DNA from: Magnetospirillum sp.
GTDB lineage: Bacteria > Pseudomonadota > Alphaproteobacteria > Rhodospirillales > Magnetospirillaceae
Length of the DNA stretch: 64,000 nucleotides
NCBI GenBank assembly: GCA_024707145.1
Contig: JANQAI010000014.1
Location: 1 to 64,000, forward strand
Direction: 5' to 3'
How positions within the stretch are numbered: position 1 is the first letter of the stretch; each line of letters starts with the position of its first letter. The translations under genes were made by a program, and so were the position numbers. Below, piece after piece: positions 17,655-26,320 of the stretch. Under the pieces are notes generated by a model. That model was given only the letters and a program-made list of their open reading frames with translations. It did not search any database and was not told the DNA's origin.

Positions 17655-18029
17655 CTATTTGAGCGCGTAGGGCTCCACCCCCACGCACCGGGCCGCATGG
17701 TGAACCAGGAACTTGGCTAGGCTATAGGTCATGGAGGCGAAGCGGATATGCGTCCCCTCCCCGGAATGACCGGCGACCATTCCCCTGACCGGGTGGGATC
17801 TCGCCGCGTCGTCCAGCAGGAACAGGTCCAGCGCCACTTCGGTGCCCGGAGCCGCGTCGGTCCCCTCAATGCAGATGCCACCGATGGAAACGTCGCGCAC
17901 GGCATAGTGCCGGCCATCCAGGCGGACGCCCAAACCCTCGCCGGAGAAGCGCTGGTAGTGACGCTGGTCGTCCGCCTGCTGGGGACGCAAACGCAACGAG
18001 ACGTGGAAACGGCGAAAATCCGTGGTCAT
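17655..18029 (-). CDS. PilZ-domain protein
   Basis: A 124-residue single-domain protein. The c-di-GMP binding signature is present as RHYQR near residue 24 and DVSIGG near residue 46, with a beta-rich C-terminal part. Such proteins act as c-di-GMP receptors for motility or surface behaviour. ATG 18029 (MTTDFRRFHVSLR) is the most likely start. A GGDEF enzyme lies at 31945 in the same window but is not adjacent. Confidence 0.8.
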   Translation of the reverse strand: MTTDFRRFHVSLRLRPQQADDQRHYQRFSGEGLGVRLDGRHYAVRDVSIGGICIEGTDAAPGTEVALDLFLLDDAARSHPVRGMVAGHSGEGTHIRFASMTYSLAKFLVHHAARCVGVEPYALK

Positions 18030-18110
18030 CGCGGTCGTCCTTGACCGAACCCCAGCGGGCGCCATCAGGTAAACACCCTACCCCGCCCCACTTTTACGCC
18101 TCTCGAACAC

Positions 18111-18311
18111 TTAACGAAAGCGCCGTGCAAGCCGCGACGCCATCTCGCTGGCCAGGCAGGCGCAGGCCAAATGGGACACACAGGCACGCCGGCCATTGCA
18201 GGCCAGCATCCGATCCACCTCGCTGGCGACCTCGTGATCAGCCAGGGCATCGGCCTGGCCGCTGAGGGTCAGCAGGCGGTTCAGGCATTGCCGGTGATGA
18301 GGGTCACCCAT
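18111..18311 (-). CDS. Small cysteine-rich protein, 66 residues
   Basis: Short frame with a strong AAAGGAGG ribosome site seven bases before ATG 18311. The product has five Cys (residues 9, 38, 44, 50, 52) including the cluster ACNGRRACVSHLACACL, plus several His, suggesting metal or redox chemistry. No family recognised. It lies between the PilZ and hemerythrin genes. Confidence 0.55.
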   Translation of the reverse strand: MGDPHHRQCLNRLLTLSGQADALADHEVASEVDRMLACNGRRACVSHLACACLASEMASRLARRFR

Positions 18312-18464
18312 CAAAGCCTCCTTTCACCCCCCGCCGATGAGGGAGGCATTGTGCCAAGTGCCCCTGCGGAACCAAATGGCGCAACCAGAGGATCCCCTCC
18401 CTTCCGTTGGCAGCAGGCCATCCCACCAATGCAGGAGGATCTGTGCGCCGCCGGTGCGGAGCGG

Positions 18465-18492
18465 AAAATACCATAAAGAAAATAGGTATTTT
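18465..18492. repeat. Inverted repeat upstream of the hemerythrin gene
   Basis: AAAATACC-N12-GGTATTTT, perfect 8-bp arms in an AT-rich patch about 70 bp before the hemerythrin start. It could be a regulator site in its promoter region; no regulator is known from the sequence. Confidence 0.4.
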
Positions 18493-18560
18493 ATTGCCCC
18501 CAATTGGCACGTGCGGGCATAGTGCGGCCGGACGGGGATGCCGGAACAAGGAGCAGTGAG

Positions 18561-18953
18561 ATGCTGGCGATCGAGTGGCACGATGGGTTGAACGTGGGCG
18601 TCGCTTTCATGGACGAGGACCATGCCGAAGCGGCGGCGCTGATCAACGCCCTGGCCACCAGCAGCGGGCCTGAGCGGGCGGCAACGCTGGAGACGTTCAT
18701 CGCCCATTGCCGCGAGCACTTCGCCCGCGAGGAAGCCATGATGGAAAAGACCGGCTTCTTCGCCCATGGCTGCCATCAGGGCGAGCATGTCCGGGTGCTG
18801 GCCGAGCTGGAGGGCGTGCTGGCGCGCCTGAAGGGCGGCGACGAGCAGGACGGCTATTTCGCCCAGGCGCTGCCGCAATGGCTGATGAACCATCGCAACA
18901 CCATGGACTTCGTCACCGCCGAGTTCGCCCGCGCCGCCGGCTTCACGGGTTGA
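18561..18953 (+). CDS. Bacteriohemerythrin
   Basis: Oxygen- or iron-binding four-helix protein of 130 residues. The di-iron ligands of the family are visible: WHDGL, MDEDHAE, HCREHFAREE, HGCHQGEH and WLMNHRNTMD. ATG 18561 has AAGGAGC upstream. As a lone-domain protein it may store or deliver oxygen in a microaerophile, or protect against it; the choice is inference. Confidence 0.92.
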   Translation: MLAIEWHDGLNVGVAFMDEDHAEAAALINALATSSGPERAATLETFIAHCREHFAREEAMMEKTGFFAHGCHQGEHVRVLAELEGVLARLKGGDEQDGYFAQALPQWLMNHRNTMDFVTAEFARAAGFTG

Positions 18954-18954
18954 A

Positions 18955-18979
18955 GGCGGGCGGGATCGCCCCGCCCGCC
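18955..18979. terminator. Hairpin between convergent genes
   Basis: GGCGGGCGG-N7-CCGCCCGCC, a 9-bp GC stem directly after the hemerythrin stop and before the end of the convergent lipoprotein gene. It lacks a U-tract, so efficiency as an intrinsic terminator is uncertain. Confidence 0.5.
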
Positions 18980-18985
18980 CATGCC

Positions 18986-19795
18986 TCACCGCGGCGGCGG
19001 ATTGGACTCGAGTTCCGGCGTCCCCTCGGGACCGACGGTGGAGCGATTGGGCTCGGGCGCCGAGCCGGGCGCCTGCGACCCGGTAGGTGGCAACTGGCCC
19101 TGCTGCTCGCCGGGAGTCTCCGAGGGCGGCGGGTTCCGGCGCGGCTCCGGCAGCTGGCCGGTCTGGGTGCCGGGCGAGCCGGTCTCCACCCCCAGCGCCG
19201 CCAGGGTCTGCTGGTCGGGCCGCCCGTTGGCCTGGAGGTTCTGGTCCCGCTGGAAACCGCTGAGCGCCTGGCGGGTGCGCGGCCCCCACAGGCCGTCCAC
19301 CTTGCCCGGATCGTAGCCGCGATCGGCCAGGTTCTGCTGCACCTCGCGCACCTGGTGCGAGGCCAGCCCGACGGAAGAGCGCGATCCGGCGGCCGAAGCC
19401 CCCTGGCGCCGGCTGGTGGGAACGTAGTCGCGCGACGCCGTCGAGCTGGCGCCGCCGATCACCCCCAGGGCCGCCAGGGTCTGGCCGTCGATCTGGCCGC
19501 TGGCGGTCAGCCGCCGGTCCTGCTGGAAGCGGCGCAGCGCCTGCTCGGTGCTGGCACCGTAGACGCCGTCCTGCGGCCCCACGTCGTAGCCGCGCGTCGC
19601 CAACCCGCGCTGGACGTCGCGCACCAGATCGGATGAGGCGGCAGGCTGGCCGGCCGCCGCGGTTGCACCGGTGCTGGCACTGGGCGCGCTGCTGGTCTGC
19701 TGCGCCTCGTGGCCGCCCATCATGCCCTGGCAGGCGGTCAACGAAACCGCCAGCACGGCGCCGGCCAGAACGGGCATGACCCTGTGCTTGTCCAT
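18986..19795 (-). CDS. Lipoprotein with two peptidoglycan-binding domains
   Basis: A 269-residue exported protein. The lipobox is LTAC (Cys at residue 22). Two PG_binding_1 repeats follow: VRDVQRGLATRGYDVGPQDG...TLAALG near residues 57-110, and VREVQQNLADRGYDPGKVDG...TLAALG near 148-202. The last 60 residues are Pro/Gly/Glu-rich and disordered. No catalytic domain is present, so a cell-wall anchoring or scaffolding role is likely. Confidence 0.85.
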   Translation of the reverse strand: MDKHRVMPVLAGAVLAVSLTACQGMMGGHEAQQTSSAPSASTGATAAAGQPAASSDLVRDVQRGLATRGYDVGPQDGVYGASTEQALRRFQQDRRLTASGQIDGQTLAALGVIGGASSTASRDYVPTSRRQGASAAGSRSSVGLASHQVREVQQNLADRGYDPGKVDGLWGPRTRQALSGFQRDQNLQANGRPDQQTLAALGVETGSPGTQTGQLPEPRRNPPPSETPGEQQGQLPPTGSQAPGSAPEPNRSTVGPEGTPELESNPPPR

Positions 19796-19870
19796 GTGTA
19801 CTCCTCCTTTTGGGACGCATCCACATGGACCAACGCGTCAGTCAACCCGCGCGTTCCTGGTAAGAAGGGA

Positions 19871-21679
19871 TTACCCCACGGGGAGCGGGCGGGTCGCCCG
19901 CTCCAGCCAGGCGCGCTCCTCCGCCCCCAGCAGGGGCGCAAGTTCCGCCGCCACCTGGGCGTGATAGGCGTCGACCCAGGCGCGCTCTTCCTGGTCCAGC
20001 AGGGCGGGCTCGATCAGCGCGCGGTCGAACGGCACCACCGTCAGGGTGTCGAAGGCCAGCAGGTCGCGCTCGCCGCCCTGGGGCCGGGAAGCATCCACCA
20101 CCGCCACCAGATTCTCGATGCGGATGCCGTAGGCGCCGGTCTTGTAGTAGCCGGGCTCGTTGGACAGCACCATGCCGGACTTCAGCGCCACCGCCCCCGT
20201 GCCCACCTTGGAGACGCGCTGCGGCCCCTCGTGCACCGACAGGAACGAGCCGACGCCGTGCCCGGTGCCGTGGTCATAGTCCAACCCCGCCCGCCACAGG
20301 AACTGGCGCGCCAGCACGTCCAGTTGGCTGCCGGTGGTGCCGGCGGGAAAGACCGCGCGGGCCAGGGCGATATGCCCCTTGAGCACCAGGGTAAAGCGCT
20401 CGCGATGCTCCGGGCCGGGCGTGCCGATGCTCACCGTCCGGGTGATGTCGGTGGTGCCGTCCAGGTACTGCGCCCCCGAATCCAGCAGGAACAGCTCGCC
20501 CGGCTGAAGGAAGCGGTTGCTGGCCGCAGTGGAGCGGTAATGGACGATGGCGCCGTGCGCCCCCGAACCGGCGATGGTGGGGAAGGACAGGCCGCGGAAA
20601 TGCACGCCCTCGGCACGGAAGGCCTCCAGCCGGGCGGCGGCGCCCAGTTCGTCCACCCGCTCCTGCCCTTCCAGCCAAGCCAGGAAGCGCACCACGGCGA
20701 CGCCGTCGCGGCGATGGGCGGCGCGGGCGCCGGCCAGTTCCACCGGATTCTTGCAAGCTTTGGGCAGGGCGCAGGGGTCGGCGCCCCGTTCGACGCGGGC
20801 CCCCACCTCGCCCAGCCGGTCGAAAAGGGCGGCGGCGGCGGTGGCGGGGTCGAGCCGCACCCGCTTGCCGGCCAGCCCCTCCAGCGCGGCGTCCAATTGC
20901 CGGGGCGAGCGCACCCACACCGCGGTCCCCAGATGGTCGGCCAGCCCGGCGGACAGCTTGGCCGGGTCGATGAACAGCTCGACGCTGGCATCGGCATGCA
21001 GGATGGCGAAGCACAGGGGCAGCGGCGTATAGGCCACGTCGCCGCCGCGGATGTTGAGCAGCCAGGCGATGGCGTGGGGATCGGTGAGCACGGCGGCGTC
21101 CAGCCGCTCGTCGCGCAGGATGTCGGCCACGTCGCCGCGCTTTTCCGCCGACGAGCGCCCGGCGAAGGCCAGGGCATGCGGCACCACCGGGGCGCGCGGC
21201 GGCGCCGGGCGGTCCCGCCAGACCGCATCCAGCGGATTGTCCTCGCAGGGCACCAGTTCCGCCCCCACCCGCTCGACCGACTGGCGCAGGGCCTCGACCT
21301 GGTCGGCGGTGTGCAGCCACGGGTCGTAGCCCAGGCGGTCGCCGGCCGACAGGCGTTCGCCCAGCCAGCGGGTGGGCGGGCAATCGATCAGGTGCACCGG
21401 CTCGAAGCGTGCCGCGTCCACCTCTTGCCGCACCTGCAGGGTATAGCGGCCGTCCACGAACACCGCCGCGCGGTCGGCCAGCACCACCGCCGAACCGGCC
21501 GAACCGGTGAAGCCGGTCAGCCAGGCCAGCCGCTGGGCGCTGGGCGGCACGTATTCGCCCTGGTGCTCGTCGGCGCGCGGCACCACGAAGCCCGACAGCT
21601 TGCGCCGTGCCAACTCGGCCCGCAGGGCGTCCAGCCGCTCGGGGCTGGCGGGAGCGAAACCGGCTTCGTCGTCGAACAT
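19871..21679 (-). CDS. pepP: Xaa-Pro aminopeptidase (M24B, aminopeptidase P family)
   Basis: Metallopeptidase of 602 residues, the long form with two creatinase-like N-terminal domains and a C-terminal pita-bread catalytic domain. Metal-ligand segments visible are FLLDSGAQYLDGTTDITRT, HGTGHGVG and GMVLSNEPGYY. It removes N-terminal residues preceding proline. The symbol is used in the family sense; orthology to E. coli PepP is not exact. Confidence 0.9.
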   Translation of the reverse strand: MFDDEAGFAPASPERLDALRAELARRKLSGFVVPRADEHQGEYVPPSAQRLAWLTGFTGSAGSAVVLADRAAVFVDGRYTLQVRQEVDAARFEPVHLIDCPPTRWLGERLSAGDRLGYDPWLHTADQVEALRQSVERVGAELVPCEDNPLDAVWRDRPAPPRAPVVPHALAFAGRSSAEKRGDVADILRDERLDAAVLTDPHAIAWLLNIRGGDVAYTPLPLCFAILHADASVELFIDPAKLSAGLADHLGTAVWVRSPRQLDAALEGLAGKRVRLDPATAAAALFDRLGEVGARVERGADPCALPKACKNPVELAGARAAHRRDGVAVVRFLAWLEGQERVDELGAAARLEAFRAEGVHFRGLSFPTIAGSGAHGAIVHYRSTAASNRFLQPGELFLLDSGAQYLDGTTDITRTVSIGTPGPEHRERFTLVLKGHIALARAVFPAGTTGSQLDVLARQFLWRAGLDYDHGTGHGVGSFLSVHEGPQRVSKVGTGAVALKSGMVLSNEPGYYKTGAYGIRIENLVAVVDASRPQGGERDLLAFDTLTVVPFDRALIEPALLDQEERAWVDAYHAQVAAELAPLLGAEERAWLERATRPLPVG

Positions 21680-21926
21680 GGCTCATCCATCCGTTGTCTG
21701 ATCCGAACTTAGGCGGCCCGGCCATGGCCGGCAAGAAGCCGCCAATGTCCTTTTGGAATGCTGCATTGCGAAAATTCGAACTGTCGCCACGGCGGGCAAG
21801 CGCTAGGGTCCGCCCTTGAGGACCTGTGAGACAGGGAGAGGGCCTGGCTGCGGCCTGGATGTTCGGATCGGCAGGCCCTGGAAACGCCTTGCCGATGCGC
21901 CCCTCTCCCTCACGCCCCCGCTTCCG

Positions 21927-22715
21927 TCAGATGCTGTAATCCACCGTCGTCGGCAGGCGCGGCAGGAACTCGCCACCCAGCAGTTCCGCCAGCACGCGCA
22001 GGTCCGAGATGACGTCCAGCAGCGCCGTCTCGGCGCCCCCGCCCAGCAGCACGCCCCAGCCGCCACCGTCGGGCAGCGCCAGTTCCAGCCCGGTGCGGCC
22101 GATCTGGTCGATGGTCGCCTGGCAGCCGCGCGCCGGATAAGCGAGCATGTAGGGCACCGCCATGGCGTCCATCAGGATGGCGGCGTCGATGCCGTAGGCC
22201 GGCCCGCGCGGATCGTCGGCGGGGGGATCGACCAGGACGAAATGGGGGCGTTCCGGCCGGCCCAGGCGCGAGCGCAGGAACAGGAACCAGTCGTGGCTCC
22301 ACAGCCGCACCCAGCCGCGCTCGCGCGCCGCCTTGGCCGCCTCCATCACGGCGGGGTCGAGGTCGTTGACGTCCATCTCGATGGCCAGCTGGGGCCCACC
22401 CACCGCCGCCAGCACGCGGCCGGCCACCACCCACGAGCCGGGATGGCTGTCGGGCGGCAGCGGCCCCGGCACGGCGGCGAACCAATGACGGTTCGCGAAG
22501 CGGCCATGGTTCTCGATGATCTCGGCCACGTGCGGCAGCGGGCCCGGCAGCGTGCCGGCGCCGGCATGGGTGTCGGTATACGAGAAGTACACCAGATCAT
22601 CGCCGGCCTTTTCGGCCACCGGCCGCGCCATGCGCGCGATGGCCGCCGCCAGGATGAACTGGTTCCACAAAGTCGCACGCGCATCCAAAATCATGGGCAC
22701 CGAACCCCATTCCAT
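21927..22715 (-). CDS. Divergent RlmJ-like (DUF519) methyltransferase-fold protein
   Basis: A 262-residue protein whose motifs resemble RlmJ, the 23S rRNA A2030 N6-methyltransferase: YTDTHAGAG near residue 46, LVDPPADD in the middle, and YMLAYPARG where RlmJ has ALWYP. The usual RlmJ N-terminus (HAGN-ADV-KH) is replaced by LWNQFILAAAIARMA. So it is a distant relative and its substrate is open. ATG 22715 has AGAGG upstream; ATG 22694 (MILDARATLW) is the alternative. Confidence 0.55.
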   Translation of the reverse strand: MEWGSVPMILDARATLWNQFILAAAIARMARPVAEKAGDDLVYFSYTDTHAGAGTLPGPLPHVAEIIENHGRFANRHWFAAVPGPLPPDSHPGSWVVAGRVLAAVGGPQLAIEMDVNDLDPAVMEAAKAARERGWVRLWSHDWFLFLRSRLGRPERPHFVLVDPPADDPRGPAYGIDAAILMDAMAVPYMLAYPARGCQATIDQIGRTGLELALPDGGGWGVLLGGGAETALLDVISDLRVLAELLGGEFLPRLPTTVDYSI

Positions 22716-22819
22716 CCGGCCTCTATCACGCCCGCAACCCGTGTCTGCGTCAATAGCCTAGCTGGCGGCTTGGATATTAATTTTTCGCAATCGAAGCCCG
22801 CCCCCCTGCCTGGTCCCTC

Positions 22820-23309
22820 CTACAGCGCCACCACCTCGGGCCGGTGGCCGGTGGCGGCGAGGAAGGTGCGGAAATCCGCCGCCCGGATGGTCGTCGTCAT
22901 GTCGTTGCGCAGCGGGTGATAGTTCAGCAGATCCTGCTCCATCATCCAGGCGTCCAGCACGGGAGTGACGCGGCGCTCCACGTCGTTGATCAGGGCGAAC
23001 GGCGTCACCGATCCCGGTTCCACCCCCAGCACCTGGCGCAGCAGGCTCGGCCGAGCCGAAGGACAGCCGGGCCGAGCCGATGCGCGCCGGCAGGCTCTTG
23101 AGGTCGACGCTCCGCTCGGCCGGGGCCACCACCAGCCACAGCCGGGCCTTGGCGTCCTTGAGGAAGAGGTTCTTGCAATGCACGCCGGCAATGCCGCCCC
23201 ACACCTCGTTGCCCTGCTCGACGGTGAAGGCGGGGGCATGGCGATGGGTAGTCACCGCCACCCCCAATCCTTCCAGGCGGGCGAACAGGTCTTCCGGGGT
23301 AGCGGTCAT
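22820..23309 (-). CDS. Prolyl-tRNA editing deacylase, ProXp-ala/PrdX type (frameshift in given sequence)
   Basis: YbaK/ProX-fold hydrolase that clears mischarged alanyl-tRNA(Pro). The N-terminal frame reads GLGVAVTTHRHAPAFTVEQG and HCKNLFLKDAKARLWLVV, then breaks at CAGGCTC (23042-23048). After removing one base it continues SAELLRQVLGVEPGSVTPFALIND and ends in the TTTIRAADFRTFL tail. Corrected length is 162 residues, normal for the family. Start ATG 23309 (MTATPEDLFARL). Confidence 0.88.
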
Positions 23310-23441
23310 GGCATCTTTCCTCGCAGTCCGAACATTGGTGTTAAGCCCCTGGCCAATGGAGACGCAAGCCGTTCGTCTCATAGGACGCCCGGCCCGTTTC
23401 GAGGATTATCACGCCAGCCGCCACACACCCAGAGGTTGGTC

Positions 23442-23630
23442 ATGGTCTTCACCAACATCCGCATCGAACCCCCGTCCGATCGTCCCAGCCCGGCACAGAA
23501 CGCGCTCACCGCGTACACCACCTGGCTGGACCTCGCCAATGTGGGATGGAGCATGCTGGCGCCCCATCGCGCCGTCATGGCCATGTACCGGATGAACCGC
23601 TCGCTGACCAAGGCCATGTTCCTGGCCTAG
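23442..23630 (+). CDS. Small hypothetical protein, 62 residues
   Basis: Begins MVFTNIRIEPPSDRPSPAQN and ends RMNRSLTKAMFLA, with a helical middle (TTWLDLANVGWSMLAPHRAVMAMY). Composition is that of a real protein, with a GAGG motif upstream. No family recognised. Its stop codon lies inside the terminal inverted repeat of the element at 23628. Confidence 0.5.
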   Translation: MVFTNIRIEPPSDRPSPAQNALTAYTTWLDLANVGWSMLAPHRAVMAMYRMNRSLTKAMFLA

Positions 23631-23766
23631 AGTTTGTCGGGTCCACGCTGAGTCGCTTTCTTCCTACCGTCACCCTCGGGCTTGACCCGAGGGTCCATGG
23701 ATGGCCGGGTCAAGCCCGGCCACGACGAGAGGAGAAAGCGCCTCCATCAAAACCTGACAAACTCTA
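23628..23766. repeat. Composite palindromic element (MITE-like)
   Basis: About 139 bp that fold into one long imperfect hairpin. Outer arms are TAGAGTTTGTCGGGT and, at the other end, the near-exact complement of it (AACCTGACAAACTCTA). A second arm pair is CGCTTTCTTCC/GGAGAAAGCG. Inside are two perfect hairpins, CCCTCGGG-CTTGA-CCCGAGGG and GGCCGGG-TCAAG-CCCGGCC. No coding capacity. The left end supplies the stop codon of the 62-residue gene. Confidence 0.6.
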
Positions 23767-23959
23767 AACGGCTCCGAGGGGAAGGGGCGCGGACGACCGG
23801 AAAGTCTGAACACAAGAACAAGAAGAAGAAGATCGAAAAAGAAGAAGAACAACAGGCCCAAGACACCGCCTTCCGGCACGCACGTGCCTTCCGTGCCCCT
23901 CCCCCCTCGGTCCCTCCCCATCGGAGGACGCGTCAAGAAAGCACCCCTGTCGGCGTTGA

Positions 23960-23987
23960 AGGGCGTCTCGTGAAAACGAGGCGCCCT
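23960..23987. repeat. Hairpin repeat with CTCGT-GAAA loop (copy 1)
   Basis: GGGCGTCTCGT-GAAA-ACGAGGCGCCC, an 11-bp stem with one T:G pair capped by a GNRA-type loop. Related copies occur at 57500-57529 and 58293-58322; this copy and the 57500 copy also share TGCCGTTGC just downstream. A repeat family rather than a simple terminator, since no U-tract follows. Confidence 0.55.
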
Positions 23988-24076
23988 TTGCCGTTGCCGA
24001 GCCTGACGTTCAAGCTTTCGCGGAAAGTGCCGGCGCGGCGGGGCCCTGCCATGAGACACGGACGGGTATCTGGGAT

Positions 24077-24183
24077 TATCATCCCGAGCGGCGCGACGAA
24101 TCTCGTCCTGGCAGGGCATTGCCGGTTCTGACGCGGCGTGCCGGGCGGAGATCCCTCAGTCGCGTGGCTCCTTCGGGATGACA
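24077..24183. repeat. Intergenic palindromic repeat TCATCCCGAG...GGGATGACA (copy C, inverted core)
   Basis: About 107 bp with ends TATCATCCCGAG and TTCGGGATGACA. Its inner part (CTCGTCCTGGCAGG) is the reverse complement of the matching part of the copy at 38965-39069. The copy at 30251-30354 has the same core orientation as 38965. Confidence 0.6.
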
Positions 24184-24319
24184 GTCTTTGACACCCCCCT
24201 TCCTTGCCATGGCCGGGCCCGCCCCGGCCATCCTCGTCGAACCGTTCGTCACAGTGCCGGGGGAGCCACGTGGATGCCCGCGTCAAGCGCGGGCATGACG
24301 CGGGGGAAGGTAGCCGCCG

Positions 24320-26014
24320 TCAGGCGGCGCGGATGCCGTCGAGGAAGCCGTCCACCGCCTGTTCCAGCGAGTGGGCCCCGCGCGACAGCCCCTCGGCCTG
24401 GGACAGCAGGCTGTCGGCCGAACGGCCGGTCTCGGCCGCGGCGGCGCGCACGTCCACCACGTTGTCCGAGACATGGCGGGTGCCCTGGGCGGCCTCTTGG
24501 GTGTTGCGCGAAATCTCGCGGGTGGCGGCGCCCTGTTCGGTGACGGCGGCAGCCACCGACGAGGAAATCTCGCTGATCTGGTCGATGACCTTGGCGACAT
24601 CGTCGATGGCGGCCACCGCCTCGCGGGTCTGCTCCTGCACCGCGGCGATCTGGTTGCTGATGTCCTCGGTGGCGCGCGCGGTCTGGTTGGCCAGCGACTT
24701 GACCTCGTTGGCGACCACGGCGAAGCCCTTGCCGGCCTCGCCGGCCCGCGCCGCCTCGATGGTGGCGTTCAAGGCCAGCAGGTTGGTCTGCGAGGCGATG
24801 TCGGTGATCAGCTTGACCACCTCGCCGATGCGCGAGGCGGTTTCGGCCAGGCCGCGCACGATCTCCTCGGAGCGCTGGGCGGTGGCGACGGCGTCGTGGG
24901 CGATGGCGCTGGAGCGTTCCACCTGCTGGGCGATCTCGCTGATGGAGGCCGACAATTCCTCGGTGGCGGCGGCAACGGAATCCACGTTCATCGTCGCCTG
25001 CTCGGCCGCCGCGGCCACCGCCGCGGTGCGCTCGCTGGCGGCGCCGGCGGCGGTGGTCATGGTCTCGGCGGTGCCCTTCAGGTCCTGGGCCGAGCGGGCC
25101 ACCTCGCCCACCACGCCCTTCACCGAAGCCTCGAACTCCGACGCCATGCGGGTCATCAGCGCCTTGCGTTCGACCGCAGCCCGCTGGGCCGCCTCGGCCT
25201 GCTCGGCCTCCATACGGCGCATGGCCAGGGCGTTGTCCTTGAACACCTGCACGGCGCCGGCCATGGCGCCGATCTCGGCGCCCTGGTCACGCTCGGGCAC
25301 CTCCACCCCCAGCTCTCCCGCAGCCAGGGCGTGCATGGCGTTGGTCAGGCGGCGCACCGGCGTGGCGATGGCGCGCGCGCCCACCCACGACAGCGCCAGC
25401 ACCAGCACCAGCACCACCGCCAACTGGGCCAGCTGGCCGACGATCTGGCTGCGCACCACGGCCTCCACATCGTCCAGGTACAGGCCCGAGCCCACCATCC
25501 AGTTCCATTCCGGCACCGCCTGCACGAACGACACCTTGGGCATCGGCTCCGACGCGCCCGGCTTGTTCCACTTGTAGCGCACGGTGCCCGCCCCCTTGGC
25601 GCGCGCCACATCGACCATGGCCTGGAAGAAGGCCTGACCGTCGGCGTCCTTGAGGTTCAGCACCGTCTTGCCCACCAGTTGGGGCGCGAAGGGATGCATC
25701 ACCATCAGGCCGCTCAGGTCGTTGACCCAGACATACTCGTTGCCGGCATAGCGGACCATGGACAGGGCGGTGGCCGCCGCCGCCTTGGCGTCGTCCTCGC
25801 TCATCTCGCCCTTGGCCACCTTCTGGCGATAACCCGCGATGATGGATTGCGCGCTTTCCACCACCGACCGCACCTGCTGCTCGCGTCCTTCGTACAGGGT
25901 CTCGGACATATCGCGCAGCAACTGGGCGACGCTGAGCACGAGGCCCAGCAGCGCGACGGCGACGATGGCGGCAAGACGGCCTGCGACAGGGAGCCGTCGG
26001 AAGGCGGAAGTCAT
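24320..26014 (-). CDS. Methyl-accepting chemotaxis protein with sCache domain
   Basis: Chemoreceptor of 564 residues. Order: transmembrane segment near residues 12-32, periplasmic single-Cache domain (YAGNEYVWVNDL, MHPFAPQLVGK, WNWMVGSGLYLDD), second membrane segment near 190-210, HAMP, and a signalling domain with the invariant hairpin tip ITDIASQTNLLALNATIEAA. Single-Cache receptors often bind small carboxylates; the ligand here is unknown. ATG 26014 has GGAGAG eight bases upstream. Confidence 0.94.
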   Translation of the reverse strand: MTSAFRRLPVAGRLAAIVAVALLGLVLSVAQLLRDMSETLYEGREQQVRSVVESAQSIIAGYRQKVAKGEMSEDDAKAAAATALSMVRYAGNEYVWVNDLSGLMVMHPFAPQLVGKTVLNLKDADGQAFFQAMVDVARAKGAGTVRYKWNKPGASEPMPKVSFVQAVPEWNWMVGSGLYLDDVEAVVRSQIVGQLAQLAVVLVLVLALSWVGARAIATPVRRLTNAMHALAAGELGVEVPERDQGAEIGAMAGAVQVFKDNALAMRRMEAEQAEAAQRAAVERKALMTRMASEFEASVKGVVGEVARSAQDLKGTAETMTTAAGAASERTAAVAAAAEQATMNVDSVAAATEELSASISEIAQQVERSSAIAHDAVATAQRSEEIVRGLAETASRIGEVVKLITDIASQTNLLALNATIEAARAGEAGKGFAVVANEVKSLANQTARATEDISNQIAAVQEQTREAVAAIDDVAKVIDQISEISSSVAAAVTEQGAATREISRNTQEAAQGTRHVSDNVVDVRAAAAETGRSADSLLSQAEGLSRGAHSLEQAVDGFLDGIRAA

Positions 26015-26320
26015 GGCGGACTCTCCAATTGCACTCAAAAGGCGGCCGAACCTAGCAGAAACGGCAAGTTATCGAAATAGTATCAACAATTTTATGGAAA
26101 TTACACCTATCTGTCCCTTGGGGCGATCGTGCCATGGGGCATGGCCGGACCTGCCCGAAAGTAAGGGCAAATGCTGCCATAAAATTTCAACTTTTCGGCA
26201 AAGCGCGAAAGGATAAGTTTCCACCTACCCAAGGCTTAGACCTCCTCCAATGGATGGAGGTTCGGCTTCCGCCTTGTCCCGTCCTGCGTTAGCATCGGGC
26301 CCTTACCCCAGGAGGCGGGC

